A stretch of 64,000 nucleotides of DNA, from assembly GCA_002633025.1 (NCBI GenBank), contig NMRB01001411.1, positions 112,000-175,999 on the forward strand, given 5' to 3'. Shown piece after piece: positions 35,346-46,208 of the stretch. The DNA comes from Notospermus geniculatus (Eukaryota > Nemertea > Pilidiophora > Heteronemertea > Lineidae). The first letter of the stretch is position 1; every line of letters begins with the position of its first letter. Below the pieces are notes generated by a model. It saw only the letters and a program-made list of their open reading frames with translations, searched no databases and had not been told where the DNA came from. Both the position numbers and the translations under genes were made by a program.

Positions 35346-35496
35346 CCTCCCTCCCCGTCAAGTACAAACAGACATAATGAGATAGCTGTGCCCACATTCC
35401 GCGTCTCTTCTCTTGTCTTCAGGCATCTTTCTCACTTCATAAGCATCTGAATTCCTGAAAAGATAAGAAAATGCAGTGTAGGCGTTCTTTTATTTA

Positions 35497-36265
35497 GTGC
35501 TTTTAGTCCGGTCGCAAAACCCCGATTTTGGGCTTAGGTGTTTCTTTTTGAATAACAGCATTTTTTTTCCAGTTTTCATACATTTGGAGGTTGTGGAATC
35601 GGAATTCGTCGAGTGCCACCTTGGCACCCTTGAGCGTTTTGAGAAATTCGCGTTTGAATTTTTGGAACTGACTTTATCATTGGACGTCAGCTGACGCAAC
35701 GACTGAGCTTTGTACAGGAGAATGGGACCCGATGTACAGCTAACTTTTTAGTGGTTGGATTTACACCCCACAAATGTATTATCAACAGATAGGAACATGG
35801 TGCCTCGTAATCATATAAGCATGTTTTTAGTAATTTTTAACTTGTTATGTAATTGGAAACGGCATTTTTATGTATTTTGACCCGTTTTTTGTTAATTTAC
35901 ATAAAAAACGTCACTTCTTATTACAAAACTTCTGAAAACAATTAAGAACATGCTTGTCTGCTTCTGAGGCACCATGTTTCTATCTGTTGGTAATACATTT
36001 ATGGGGTGTAAATTCAACCATTTAAAAGTTAGCTGTACATCAGGTCCCATTCTCCTGTACAAAGCTCAGTCGTTGCGTCAGCTGACGTCCAATGATAAAG
36101 TCAGTTCCAAAAATTCAAACGCGCATTTCTCAAAACGCTCAAGGGTGCCAGAGTGGCACCCGGCGGATTCTGAATCTCCGTCATTTGGAGATACAAAAAA
36201 TGCAAAAAAATTGCTGTTATTCAAAATGTCACACTTTTTCGTTCTGCGACTGGACTATTTTGATA
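35497..36265. repeat. 770-bp fold-back upstream of NUP58
   Basis: The two arms, about 340 bp each, share gtcagctgacgcaacgactg, ggaccattctcctgta-like and aacatggtgcctc words in opposite orientation. The reading frames within are shadows of each other. Confidence 0.82.
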
Positions 36266-36659
36266 TTTTGTTGTCAGAAGATCACATCATTTGAGAACTG
36301 TGCTGCACAGAGATAAAACCCATCAACGCCTGTGGCGCTAATCGATTCGCCAAAACTATCAACCAAAATCTTTGTGAATTGTAGGCCTACTAGTATTTGA
36401 CTTTTATACGGTCACATGCATAGTTTATGAAGCCACGCTGAGCGGCAAAGTAGTTTTAAATTTCCCGCAAAGAGGATGACCAATGAAAATGAACGCTTCC
36501 AGCCTCGTTCCCAGGTTTCGGCGCATCTTTACTTTTTTTCGGTTATGCGCATGACCGTGGAAGGAAATTTGAAGTGGAAACATGTGGATTTAGATTGGTA
36601 CAAATCGGCGGTTTATCATAAACCCACCTAGCGGAGGAGCATGGCACCAATCTGACATA

Positions 36660-36886
36660 AACTTAGACTGGTTCTACTTTTTCCCGCTGCACTCCCGCGG
36701 CGCTACTGTTCGTTCCCACCGAGGACGAACCGAGACGTGACTGGATGATGGATCTTCGGCACGAACGGAAATGGTCGTCGACAACAACAATACCTACCAT
36801 GCCTACTGCCGCTTTCAACATTTTGAGACACTGATTTTGTTTGTTATGTCATTTATTGCGCTTATGCTATCATCCACTTCCCAATA
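36660..36886 (+). promoter_or_regulatory. NUP58: Probable NUP58 promoter / 5' UTR
   Basis: A GC-richer stretch with several CG dinucleotides precedes the NUP58 start. It holds one upstream reading frame (36745-36834, 29 codons) ending before the main ATG. No clear TATA box is seen. The transcription start cannot be placed from sequence. Confidence 0.4.
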
Positions 36887-36948
36887 ATGTCATTCAGCTT
36901 TGGACAGACTCCTAGTCAAACCAAAGGATTTACATTTGGAACCCCTAG
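36887..36948 (+). CDS. NUP58: NUP58 coding exon 1 with start codon
   Basis: It begins ATG in MSFSFGQTPSQTKGFTFGTP and ends at donor gtattc, phase 2. Two FG motifs occur within 18 residues. The preceding bases (aata before ATG) do not decide the start, but homology does. Confidence 0.9.
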
Positions 36949-39900
36949 GTATTCATTAATATGCATTTTGGTGCACTTTTTCTTGCGTGCACTTCCTACG
37001 TGCATTTGACTGTGCATTAGCCTAATACTATAGCATAGGCAATGTATGCCTGCCTGCATCCTTGACCCTTGCCCCCCCCCCCCCCCCGGGCCNATCTGAT
37101 CTGCGGGAGGCTCACGCATTTGACCCGAATCTCCATCCATCCAGCACAGCAGCAGCACTCCCGCCGCCGCGCCCGCGTCGCAGGCATGAGTCATGAGTGA
37201 TTTTGTCAACTTCGTCGCGATCTAACCTAGAGTTAAGGCCTTAGGCCGAGCGCCATTTGTTGTGTTCGCGGTATTCTCTGCCTGTGCATGAATGAGTTCA
37301 GGCCCAGGCACGAGGTTGGTTGGCGCCACCTGCAAGTCGACATTGGTGAAACTAATGCACAATAAACATGAATAAAGGTTGATGTGAATGACGAATGATG
37401 AGGGAGGCCATCTTCGATGATCGAAGGCCGATCTGCTCAGCACTACGTTTACCGCTCATCACCCTTCGAGAAAGTGACCGGTCCACGGCGTCATCTGCCG
37501 CCTCGAGAAGAAGAGGCCAATCAGAATCGGTGTTGTAAAATTTGAATCGTGGTACAAAGAGTTGTAGCCAAACACCCGATATAAAGTGTCATATGATTGG
37601 TTGGCCGGTAAAGTTGGCATGGTGCCAAGATACGCCACCGACTGGTCTATTTCTCGAAGGGTGATGTGCGTTGTAAAGCAGTGGAGAGCAGATCGGCCTT
37701 CGATTATCGAAGATGGAGGGAGGCGGGCGGGCAGTGGATCACAATCCACGCCTATCTGCAAAGCGTAAACGGCATTTTGTGGAGTACACTGATTGACTCA
37801 ACTGAATAGCCTACATTACTATTGCACATTATTGTTCCCATTGTTCCATTCATATCATTAGACCATCAATGATTATTTTTCTCGTCATGTAATTTCCTGT
37901 CCCGGAACATGCTGAGGTCTCATAAATCCCTATCTTTTTTCAGTACTGCAACCACCGGAGCTGGAGGATTTACCTTCGGAGGTGCAGGTAAGGTCTACAT
38001 GTAGTATCGGTTATATACTGTCATTGTCGATTGCAACTGAGGACTGCTGAGTTTCATGTATAAAAATCAGCAAAAACGTGCTCTTTGACAGTCATGACAA
38101 AGAATGGTGGAACACGTCTTCCTAGAGTCCCAGGCCTTTCCGTTTGAGGGGAGCTTAAATGTGCATGCGCCTCGCAAACAATAGAAAGTCTATTGTTTGC
38201 GGGGCGCATGCATATTTTAACTCCCCTCAAATGGAAAGGCCTGGAGTCCGTAATCTTAACTTTGTTTTATGAATGAAGAAAGAGAAACCAGAGTGAGTCT
38301 TGTCAAAAGACCCAAAATATTTGCATGTTGGCCGCATCATGGACTGATTAGATTAGATATCTAGGGGCCTACTTGATATTTCCATTAAAAAAATCTTTTT
38401 CTAATTTCTTTAGCTACGACTAAAGCAGCCACAACTGCACCAAGCCTTGGCTCTCTCTCATTTGGAGCTAGTTCTGCGGGGACCACAGCAACACCCACAT
38501 CCACAGGTCTTACCTTGGGTGGTTTAGGTAAGGGTACGTGTTGTCGTGCTGCATATGTCTTGATTCTTTTATTTATGTCAGTAATCTGAGGCACCAGACA
38601 GTGTCTTGTATTTATGGTCCCTACATATCAATGTAGGGACCATCTTGATATCACTGGGTAGGTAGGAAATTTTTATTTATTTCTATCTATCTTTTTCCAC
38701 ACTCAATTGGGAGACAATTGTACATAAATTATTAGATGACCTTAAAAACAAGCAGTACCATCCAATAGTCGGTAGTTGTATCCAGGTCTGAAAGGTTAGA
38801 TACTTTCCAAAAAATGATGTTATGAGTGTTTTGGAAGCAATTTTTGTTGTGAAGTGATGAACTTCATCATTCATGTCATTGCTCTTGTTTTTTTTTTTTT
38901 TNNNNNNNNNNNNNNNNNNNNNNNNNNNNNNNNNNNNNNNNNNNNNNNNNNNNNNNNNNNNNNNNNNNNNNNNNNNNNNNNNNNNNNNNNNNNNNNNNNN
39001 NNNNNNNNNNNNNNNNNNNNNNNNNNNNNNNNNNNNNNNNNNNNNNNNNNNNNNNNNNNNNNNNNNNNNNNNNNNNNNNNNNNNNNNNNNNNNNNNNNNN
39101 NNNNNNNNNNNNNNNNNNNNNNNNNNNNNNNNNNNNNNNNNNNNNNNNNNNNNNNNNNNNNNNNNNNNNNNNNNNNNNNNNNNNNNNNNNNNNNNNNNNN
39201 NNNNNNNNNNNNNNNNNNNNNNNNNNNNNNNNNNNNNNNNNNNNNNNNNNNNNNNNNNNNNNNNNNNNNNNNNNNNNNNNNNNNNNNNNNNNNNNNNNNN
39301 NNNNNNNNNNNNNNNNNNNNNNNNNNNNNNNNNNNNNNNNNNNNNNNNNNNNCCCTTCCCTTCCCCATCCTGCACCCCCTCCCTCACATCACCTCCCCTC
39401 CCCTCCCCTCCCCTCTTCCCGTTCCCTCCGGAAAAGACCATCCTTGGAGAAGGGAGGTGCTGGGCCCTGCAGTAGATAGCCCCACCTACCCACACGGCCA
39501 CCCCTAAGCAGCTGAATGGACCAGATGCTGTTGAATGCATGCACTCCTCGTATTTGTCAATGGGTAAGGAATACGTGTGTGTAGTCATTTGTCTGCCCTC
39601 CATTGCCTACCCTGCATGTGTCCTTCACCGGGAAGACATTCCAGGAGGATGGAACCCCAAGAACCTGACTGCTGTGCCACAGAGTCATACCCCTCCTTGC
39701 CCTTTCTTCATTCAATTTCCATTTTCTGATGTAGGGACCATCAAATTTGCTGAAAGCAAATTTCACAGTTCTAGTTATTATGTCAGTAATCTGAGGCACC
39801 AGACAGTGTCTTGTAATGTTCCTACAAAATAGCTGTTACTTTTGACAACTACAGTTTGCCTCTTATATAGAGGCTATGCACTGACGTCATCAATGGGTAT

Positions 39901-42900
39901 GACGCCACGTGTTGGATGGAAAATGGACGGAGCGCGTGGTCAGATGCACTGCGTCAGCATGTCGCAACGTTCCATCCAACATGGCGTCACCTCGCTGATG
40001 ACATCACGTGCATTGCCTCTATATTCAGTTTTTGCTAGGTCTACTAGGAACCTGAAGCTTCTTGAAATATTTTGATCTACCCTGTTTACACCATTTCTGG
40101 AGCTCCTCTGCTGCAAAACATCCAGTGTACTCATGCGACAATTCATTCTGCGTAATTTCAGCCACGACAACAGCTTCTACTGGTTTCAGTTTTGGAAAAC
40201 CTACAGCAACTGCTGCTCCAACAACAGGATTAACCCTTGGTGGACTTGTGGCGTCAACTGCAGCAACCACATCAGCAGGACTCCCAAGTTTCAGCTTCGG
40301 TGGACTGAAAGGACTCGGTTAGTACTTCAATCTGGCCTGAGATAACCATTTATTATAACCTCTCAATTCGTTCTTATTGGTTGTAGAGTTTTTTGCAGAT
40401 GGAGGAAGATGAGTCACTGAATATAGTTTGGACCATTTCATCCTTTTTTCGCTGAAAACTTCTTTACTTTTGTTTCAGGCCAGACTACAGCCACCACTGC
40501 CAGCGCAGGACTGTCTGTTGCCCCTGCCTTTCCGAGCACAGCTCAGCCAACTACAAAAGGACTTGGTGGTGTGGATCCTCAGACAAAAACTTCTTCATCA
40601 GGTGAGTCTTGGCTTGGAATACATGTAAAGTCTGGCAACATCTATCTTCGACCTAAAGGAATGCGGAAGTCATGTAATGTGACAGAGCTTTGCGGTTTAT
40701 AATCATGCCTGTCGATCACTTGTGGTCGTTCCCCAATTGTTTGCGTTGTCCGCCGGTCATTCAATAGCCGCGTGTGATAAAAGGTCCGTTGAAAATCCAA
40801 CGATCAATTTCCTAGCTTCCGCATTCCATTAGGTCAAAGATAGATGTTGCCAGACTTTACTTGCAAATGAATGATTGTCAATGCGTGAGTGTCTTGTCAG
40901 CCTGTGAGCTGCTAAATTCATGCATTTCACATTTGCAATTACAGCGAATGGAACAAACAATGGCAAGACGAGTGACAGCAAAACCATCAAGGAGAGCAAC
41001 ATACCAAATGAAATAGCAGCCACGGTGGACACTTTCAAGTAAGCTCTGCTTCCTGGGAGATAGAGAATGACCCTCCTTGACACATTATCATTGCCACTAA
41101 GTTTACACAATGTCTGAATATCAGAGCTAGATAAAGACGTATTTCCTAACAGTGAAAATGGCAGATATACTTGTAGTTTGAAATGAGTTTTCAGCTGCCC
41201 AAATGTTTTCATTTTCGGTATTGGTAGGATTGTTTGCCTGTTGAAATCGGAGTCTTTCAGTTAGAAATGGACATGAATACTCACATGAATAGACAAATCC
41301 CAAATTGACGTAAACGAGAAAGATCTGCACACTTCCGCCGAAGTCGCAATCACAACCTCGGTCTGAAACTGAATGACGTGACGCAGAGAACCCCACAACA
41401 GTGACTTCGACGACGTTGTGTCAGAGTTGACCATTGCTGAATCGTGGATTGCGTCACGTCAGCAGGTTTCAGGTCGAGGTTGTGTTTGCGATTTTGGCGG
41501 AATTGCGCAGATCTGGGAATTTGGGATTTGTCTATACCGTTAAAATGTACCTATCCATGTATACAGGTATTTTCATTCTTTTTTAGAGAGCAAGTTAAAA
41601 ATCAGAAATCTGTTCGAGAGAATATCTCGCGTCTATCATCCAAGCCAATTTTTAAGGTCCAGGAAGATGTTCAGATGCTCCGGCAGATGATATCCCTTGT
41701 GTCCAATGGTTTACAGCGTAACGCAGGTGCTATTGAGAAACTGAAGGCAGAGACATCGCAGGAATTGAAAAATGCTGAGGTGTCGCATCGGACCAAGGAC
41801 ACTCCTCCTGGTCTTCAATATGAAAATACTGCCCCAATAGAGTGAGTCTTGGCTGTTTTATCACCATATTACTATGGTACAATATGAAATCTTCCTTTCC
41901 AGACGCCTTTGCTGGAAGGGTGCCTCTCAGTGGGATGCGAAAACGTAAAGGCGCTGCTCCATCTGACAGTTTTTTCGCCGAAGTTGGCTCTCAATGGGCA
42001 ACTCAACTGCGAGCAGTTGTTCGTGTCATTGGTCTCAGCGTAAGCCGACAGCACACAAACAATGGTGAATTGCCCATTGTGAGGCAACTTCCACGAGAAA
42101 ACTGTCAAGTGGAGCAGCGCCTTCAGTCCTGAACGGGCAATTTCCAATCACTATCAGTCTCTGATTTGTGTAAGCAGAATGTATTTTTAACAAGGACAAC
42201 ATTTCTCAACCCCAAAGCAAAAAGGAGTCCTTAATCTCAGGGTTCTCATTGGAAAATTGCCTTAGCACACAAAAAATGCTTCTGTCACTGAACTTAGCAT
42301 ATTTTCTGAGCTTCTCTCAATATTAGTAGCATAAAAATGTGCTTTGACTCTTGAACTTAGCACACAAAACGTGCTTATCCCACGTTAACTAAGGCGTATT
42401 TCTAGCTTCCCTATGTACAGATGTGCGCCATCGACATTGGGTGAGCTCTTACTATTGTCAGGTCACTGGTGAAGTTTAGTAAACACCACTGAGTTTTGCA
42501 TTGAATGCGTAAACTTCACGAAACTTTTATAGCTTTCGCAGCCCAACTTCAGGTGGTACATGAAGCAGTCAAGGTAGGTGAATGCAGCTGATCTTCGTGT
42601 TCATTTGCAAGACTTATGAATATCCTGGCATGAATTTGGTACATGTACATGTAACAATGGATGTGCTCGTTGCCAGAAGACGATGATACCATCTTCTACG
42701 ACATCTGACTCATGGTGCTGTGGTCATTTGCATCTGATGAAAAGTTCTTGTGATGCCATCAGATGGTATCCTGCACTGTATGGTGCACTGTTTGTGAAAA
42801 TTGAAAGATATTACCTGCAAATCCGGTGGTTTAGTGTTACCAATGCTATGACAGTCCTACACGTGTATCAGATCTGGTACCGGCGCCGGTTTCCTATCCT

Positions 42901-44704
42901 CTAGCCTGAACTCACACTTTCTTGTTCCACTAAGTCACTTCAGGTCCTCTAGACCAACTTCACTAATGAATAATCCCAATTAACAATGAAATTACAACAT
43001 AAAGGCTCCTGCCTGTACACTTCCACAAAACATAGTGAACATCTCCTCATTTCCCTCCAAAATTACCTCACTTCCTGTGATGACATCACACTTCCTGTTG
43101 AGTATCTGCATATTTAAAGGGGCCATATATGCAATATTATCAGTTTGTCCTTGATTCCAGCCTCAGAGGAAGACAAAATCTCTTCTTTTTCAGGTACAAA
43201 AAGAGCACTACCTTAATCACAGAAAAGTGTTTCAGGGAGACTCGACCAATGTCTTTGAGTCACACCATAAAGCAAAGGCAGCAGCTGCAAAACCAACGAC
43301 ACGGCTCGGCCCAACACCGTTTTCAGGAATGACCAACATTGCTGCAATTGCCATGGCTACGGCTTTAAATAGAGGACAACAACCGGCAGGTAGGCAAAGT
43401 AGAAATTACTACTGGTGACCACAGGTCATGTAATTGCAACCGTACAAGTAAATCAAGACTTTTTCGCCGCTCTTTAGTAACTCTGTACTGCTGTTTGTCA
43501 TTATTAATGTTGTTGGATATTTGCAACTTGGGGAGATGAATTTGAGCTACATGTAATTTTGATGAGACATCAAATAATGTCAGTTGTGCTATCTCTTGAT
43601 GAGTATGCAGTTGATGACAGTTGTCTCGCACTTCGTCTTAATGGTGATAGACATCAAATAATGTCAGTTGTGCTGTCTCTTGATGAGTATGCAGTTGATG
43701 ACAGTTGTCTCGCACTTCGTCTTAATGGTGATAGACATCAAATAATGTCAGTTGTGCTGTCTCTTGATGAGTATGCAGTTGATGACAGTTGTCTCGCACT
43801 TCGTCTTAATGGTGATAGACATCAAATAATGTCAGTTGCGCTGTCTCTTGATGAGTATGCAGTTGATGACACTTGTCTCGCACTTCGTCTTAATGGTGAT
43901 AGACATCAAATAATGTCAGTTGTGCTGTCTCTTGATGAGTATGCAGTTGATGACAGTTGTCTCACACTTCGTCTTAATGGTGATAGTTCTCTTTTGCAGG
44001 GGCACCCCCAACTGTTGGTTTGGGTACAATGCCAGGAGCTCAGACATCACAAGCGCTGACGTTAGGCACTGGTGGCCTTGGTATGTAAACATTGATGACG
44101 ACATCAGTCACTGATATTATAAAGGTAGAGAAGCTCAAAACTGCAGCCATCGATGAACTTAATTCATTGTACTGCATATTGTTGTTCGCCAAACGTTATG
44201 TTTTGATGGATGCTTTTCTTACAGTTTCAAACTTTGTTTGATTCTGACGGACAATTTGCTGTCTTACATGTAATGGATTGCTGTCTTATAGGTAATTGAT
44301 TTGTGCTGTCTTACATGTAATGGATTCGTGGTGTCTTACATGTAATGGATTCCTGTTTTATATGTAATGGATTCCTGTTTTACACATCCACACAAGTAAT
44401 TCGTGCATGAATTGCTTGACATGTCTTATAGCAAGCAGATCATGCATACCGGTATCTTATCAAAGCTTATTGCCAGACAATGTCCTTGTCCAATTTGATC
44501 TTGATTTCAAACTCTAACCTACTTTGTGTATTTTCAGGTTTTGGTGCAACGACGACGGCTTCGACGGGATTCAGTTTTGGAACACCGGCCACGCAGAACG
44601 CGGGATTTTCATTTGGCACACCGAGTACATCTGCCTTTGCAACATCGTCACCTTTCCAGTTACAGAAACCTCCGGCTGGGAGCAAACGGGGAAAGAAAAA
44701 CTGA
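36887..44704 (+). CDS. NUP58: Nucleoporin NUP58/p45-type FG nucleoporin, multi-exon
   Basis: This encodes an FG-repeat protein of the central transport channel of the nuclear pore, the partner of NUP62 and NUP54. The order is an FG/GLTLG-rich N-terminal part (MSFSFGQTPSQTKGFTFG, GGFTFGGAG, GLTLGGLG, FSFGKP), a helical part (KEQVKNQKSVRENISRLSSK to TPPGLQYE, then FAAQLQVVHEAVK and KEHYLNHRKVFQGD), GPTPFSGM, another FG part, and a basic C-terminus QLQKPPAGSKRGKKN. GLQ-E, GPTPFS-M and LQLKKPPAGNKRGK-type ends are specific to NUP58. Summed exons with the 20-nt candidate exon give 450 residues, shorter than human (about 600). An expected helical exon of about 55 residues between 41841 and 42533 was not found. 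The start is the only ATG fitting the MS-FSFG family beginning. Confidence 0.94.
37406..37719. mobile_element. Fold-back element in NUP58 intron 1
   Basis: The arms ccatcttcgatgatcgaagg and the complementary ccttcgattatcgaagatgg enclose about 310 bp. Confidence 0.75.
37944..37987 (+). CDS. NUP58: NUP58 coding exon 2
   Basis: The acceptor is tcttttttcag and the donor gtaagg. Phase is 2 to 1. It encodes TATTGAGGFTFGGA, an FG-repeat exon. Confidence 0.88.
38414..38527 (+). CDS. NUP58: NUP58 coding exon 3
   Basis: The acceptor is atttctttag and the donor gtaagg. Phase is 1 to 1, 114 nt. It encodes TAPSLGSLSFGASSAGTTAT then TSTGLTLGGL, threonine-rich FG/LG sequence typical of NUP58. Confidence 0.9.
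   Translation, partial: LRLKQPQLHQALALSHLELVLRGPQQHPHPQVLPWVV
38574..39816. mobile_element. Interspersed repeat (copy 2) with ~37-bp flanking duplication, gap inside
   Basis: The words gtcagtaatctgaggcacca and gacagtgtcttgta occur at 38578-38612 and again at 39782-39815. Between them lies the atggtccctacat repeat, interrupted by the assembly gap. This reads as an insertion with a long target duplication. Confidence 0.75.
38902..39352. other. Assembly gap (N run)
   Basis: 451 Ns lie between a poly-T and a C-rich tract in NUP58 intron 3. ORFs running across it are meaningless. Confidence 1.
39858..40028. mobile_element. Fold-back element in NUP58 intron 3
   Basis: Inverted ends tatagaggctatgcactgac and the complementary gtgcattgcctctata; the interior has matching cgttccatccaac arms. 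Confidence 0.78.
40162..40317 (+). CDS. NUP58: NUP58 coding exon 4
   Basis: The acceptor is cgtaatttcag and the donor gttagt. Phase is 1 to 1, 156 nt. It encodes ASTGFSFGKPTATAAPTTGL then TLGGL and LPSFSFGGLKGL. It follows the 38902-39352 gap, so another FG exon could be hidden upstream. Confidence 0.9.
40479..40601 (+). CDS. NUP58: NUP58 coding exon 5
   Basis: The acceptor is ttgtttcag and the donor gtgagt. Phase is 1 to 1, 123 nt. It encodes GQTTATTASAGLSVAPAFP and KGLGGVDPQTKTSSS, similar to the human EGLGGIDFSSSSDKK linker. Confidence 0.88.
40625..40860. mobile_element. Fold-back element in NUP58 intron 5
   Basis: The arms gtaaagtctggcaacatcta and their complement enclose 236 bp, starting 24 nt after exon 5. 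Confidence 0.85.
40945..41038 (+). CDS. NUP58: NUP58 coding exon 6
   Basis: The acceptor is caattacag and the donor gtaagc. Phase is 1 to 2. It encodes GKTSDSKTIKESNIPNEIAA and TVDTFK, the lead into the helical region. Confidence 0.88.
41287..41537. mobile_element. Fold-back element in NUP58 intron 6
   Basis: The arms tagacaaatcccaaatt and their complement, with inner gaagtcgcaatcacaacctc symmetry. It lies 50 bp before exon 7. Confidence 0.78.
41587..41841 (+). CDS. NUP58: NUP58 coding exon 7, helical core
   Basis: The acceptor is ctttttttag-like and the donor gtgagt. Phase is 2 to 2, 255 nt. It encodes EQVKNQKSVRENISRLSSK, FKVQEDVQMLRQMISL, KLKAETSQELKNAE and TPPGLQYENTAPIE, strongly conserved with human NUP58. 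The next expected residues, a YFRILVQQFE-type helix, are not found downstream. Confidence 0.95.
41947..42123. mobile_element. Fold-back element in the NUP58 intron lacking the helical exon
   Basis: The arms aaaggcgctgctccatctga and their complement enclose 177 bp. It belongs to the family at 33590-34350. It occupies the interval where the missing helical exon would be expected. Confidence 0.82.
42421..42440 (+). CDS. NUP58: Candidate 20-nt NUP58 microexon
   Basis: An acceptor ctatgtacag and a good donor gtgagc enclose 20 nt that take phase 2 to phase 1. It is the only arrangement I found that joins exon 7 (phase 2) to the next exon (phase 1) in frame; it adds about six residues (CAPSTL). Direct joining without it would reach a stop within about ten codons. 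It may be a real microexon or a coincidence masking a lost exon. Confidence 0.35.
42533..42573 (+). CDS. NUP58: NUP58 short helical exon
   Basis: The acceptor is cttttatag and the donor gtaggt. Phase is 1 to 0, 41 nt. It encodes AFAAQLQVVHEAVK, matching human VALAAQLQSIHENVK. The clear match shows the helical segment continues here and that the preceding part is what is missing. Confidence 0.85.
43194..43389 (+). CDS. NUP58: NUP58 exon with GPTPFS motif
   Basis: The acceptor is ctttttcag and the donor gtaggc. Phase is 0 to 1, 196 nt. It encodes VQKEHYLNHRKVFQGDSTNV, FESHHKAKAAA and GPTPFSGMTNIAAIAMATAL, matching the end of the human helical hairpin and its GPTPFSTMPNAAAVAMA segment. Confidence 0.94.
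43565..43986. repeat. 84-bp minisatellite, 5 copies, in NUP58 intron
   Basis: Five near-identical 84-bp units starting agacatcaaataatgtcagt occupy the intron up to 14 nt before the acceptor of the next exon. The length, a multiple of three, keeps one frame open for 166 codons, but that frame is not the NUP58 frame. Confidence 0.95.
44000..44080 (+). CDS. NUP58: NUP58 C-terminal FG-region exon
   Basis: The acceptor is cttttgcag and the donor gtatgt. Phase is 1 to 1, 81 nt. It encodes APPTVGLGTMPGAQTSQALT and LGTGGL. It lies directly after the 84-bp minisatellite. Confidence 0.86.
44538..44704 (+). CDS. NUP58: NUP58 terminal exon
   Basis: The acceptor is tattttcag. Phase 1 to the stop TGA at 44702-44704. 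It encodes TASTGFSFGTPATQNAGFSF then GTPSTSAF and the conserved basic tail PFQLQKPPAGSKRGKKN. Confidence 0.95.
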
Positions 44705-44765
44705 TAACATTTGTTATATTGATTTCTTTTTGATTTCCTTTATGTTTGTGTCCTCTTGACGAGGG

Positions 44766-44771
44766 AATAAA
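44766..44771 (+). terminator. NUP58: NUP58 polyadenylation signal AATAAA
   Basis: A canonical AATAAA lies 61 nt after the NUP58 stop codon, followed by T-rich sequence. It implies a short 3' UTR of about 80-90 nt. Confidence 0.75.
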
Positions 44772-46208
44772 TGTATTTTCGATCTTCTGTTCTTCATGAG
44801 ATGAATGCAAGGGGCAACTCTAATGGCTATGTCAGGTCGTCCTTGCGATAACACAGAACAGGCGCAGACTGACTTTTCTGGATCACCTCGTGTCTCAGGC
44901 ACGACCGCTTGGAACAAATCAGTTGCCGAAATGGTGTGACATGACTGCAGTTGCGTCTCAGTTACAAAGATCGGGATCAGTCAATCAAAAAGATCACGAA
45001 TCGCAAGAGTTGAACCTATTCAACTTGTGTATCATCCCGACGGGTGCAATCTATTTGCAGTCGACCTGACTCGAGTTCGATTCCCTACGCGCTGATGCTG
45101 CTTGTTCCACGATGACCGTACACATGTTCGTTTTTGTGACATGACCATGATTGCGAAGCCTGATGCCAACTGTTCCATCGTAGTGCAGGCAATCGCAGTG
45201 TGACCTGACATCAGCATAATGTATGCTGCTGTGTGTCTTTCACATGTTGTGACTTTCCGTTTCTTGGAATATCCCTTGACATCAAAGCCTGTGTTGTCTT
45301 AATTAACGTACGAAAATATTTCTGCTATGGACAGTCTATTAAATTAGCAATCATGCACATCATACTTCATGTCAGTGGTCCATTCCATCAGGCACTTTTG
45401 TTTCCATGGAGAACACTGACTCCATGTCTTACGAGACTTCGGAGAAACACTTATTGCTTGGAAACACAAATTTGAATAAATGCAACTATGAGATTTTAAA
45501 TGAAGTTTCTTTTCACCTCGGTGCATGGAATTATACAGTGTATCTGATTACAACAGATAAGGTCTTTGTGATTATGTGAGGCAGTCTAGGAAATTCCATT
45601 AGATGTTGCATTTATTCACCTGCTTTTGAGAAAAGTGTTAATGGCCTCGGTGAACCAGCAATTCTTCTGATATGTACCGGTACTTTGTAACAGGTAAACA
45701 GTACTAGATAAATGCACAAACTGTCTGACAGCCCTTGTTGATCATTCAGCGACATCTGACGGTTTTCCTAGACCGCCTCACAATATATGGATGTTGGGGG
45801 TCAAGGTTGGGCAAGTGGCATGCCAGTCATCCTCTGTTCGCAGTCAGCCTCATTCCAAGCTTCCCTTGGAGAAGTTCGTCCAGTGCAGTGATAACTGAAG
45901 GTAAAACTTTAACAAATCATGTCTGTGTTCACATGAGTGGTGTTCCACTCGTTTTTCATGCGCAGGAAGGGGTGATGGTGGATTGAATGTGAACCCTTGA
46001 TACTTCAAGGGATGATTTTGCTATTCCACGCCAGTGTGTATGGAGAGGTGATAGAGAGGTGAGCTTTTCTTATGGCGCGTCGTCCGTCGTCGTTAACAGG
46101 GGTGGCACATTTCTAAACTGCTTGGCGTAGGAGCTTGAAACTTGGTGTACAGGTACCCATTGGTAAAAACTATCTCCGGGCCGAAACTTAGTGCTGCTAC
46201 CGGGTAGT

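Noticed and set aside
38683-39603. Long ORFs across the first N run
   Set aside because: Most residues are unknown; the frames are open only because of Ns.
43559-44059. 166-codon ORF
   Set aside because: It is the 84-bp minisatellite read in one frame, and it crosses the next NUP58 exon in the wrong frame.
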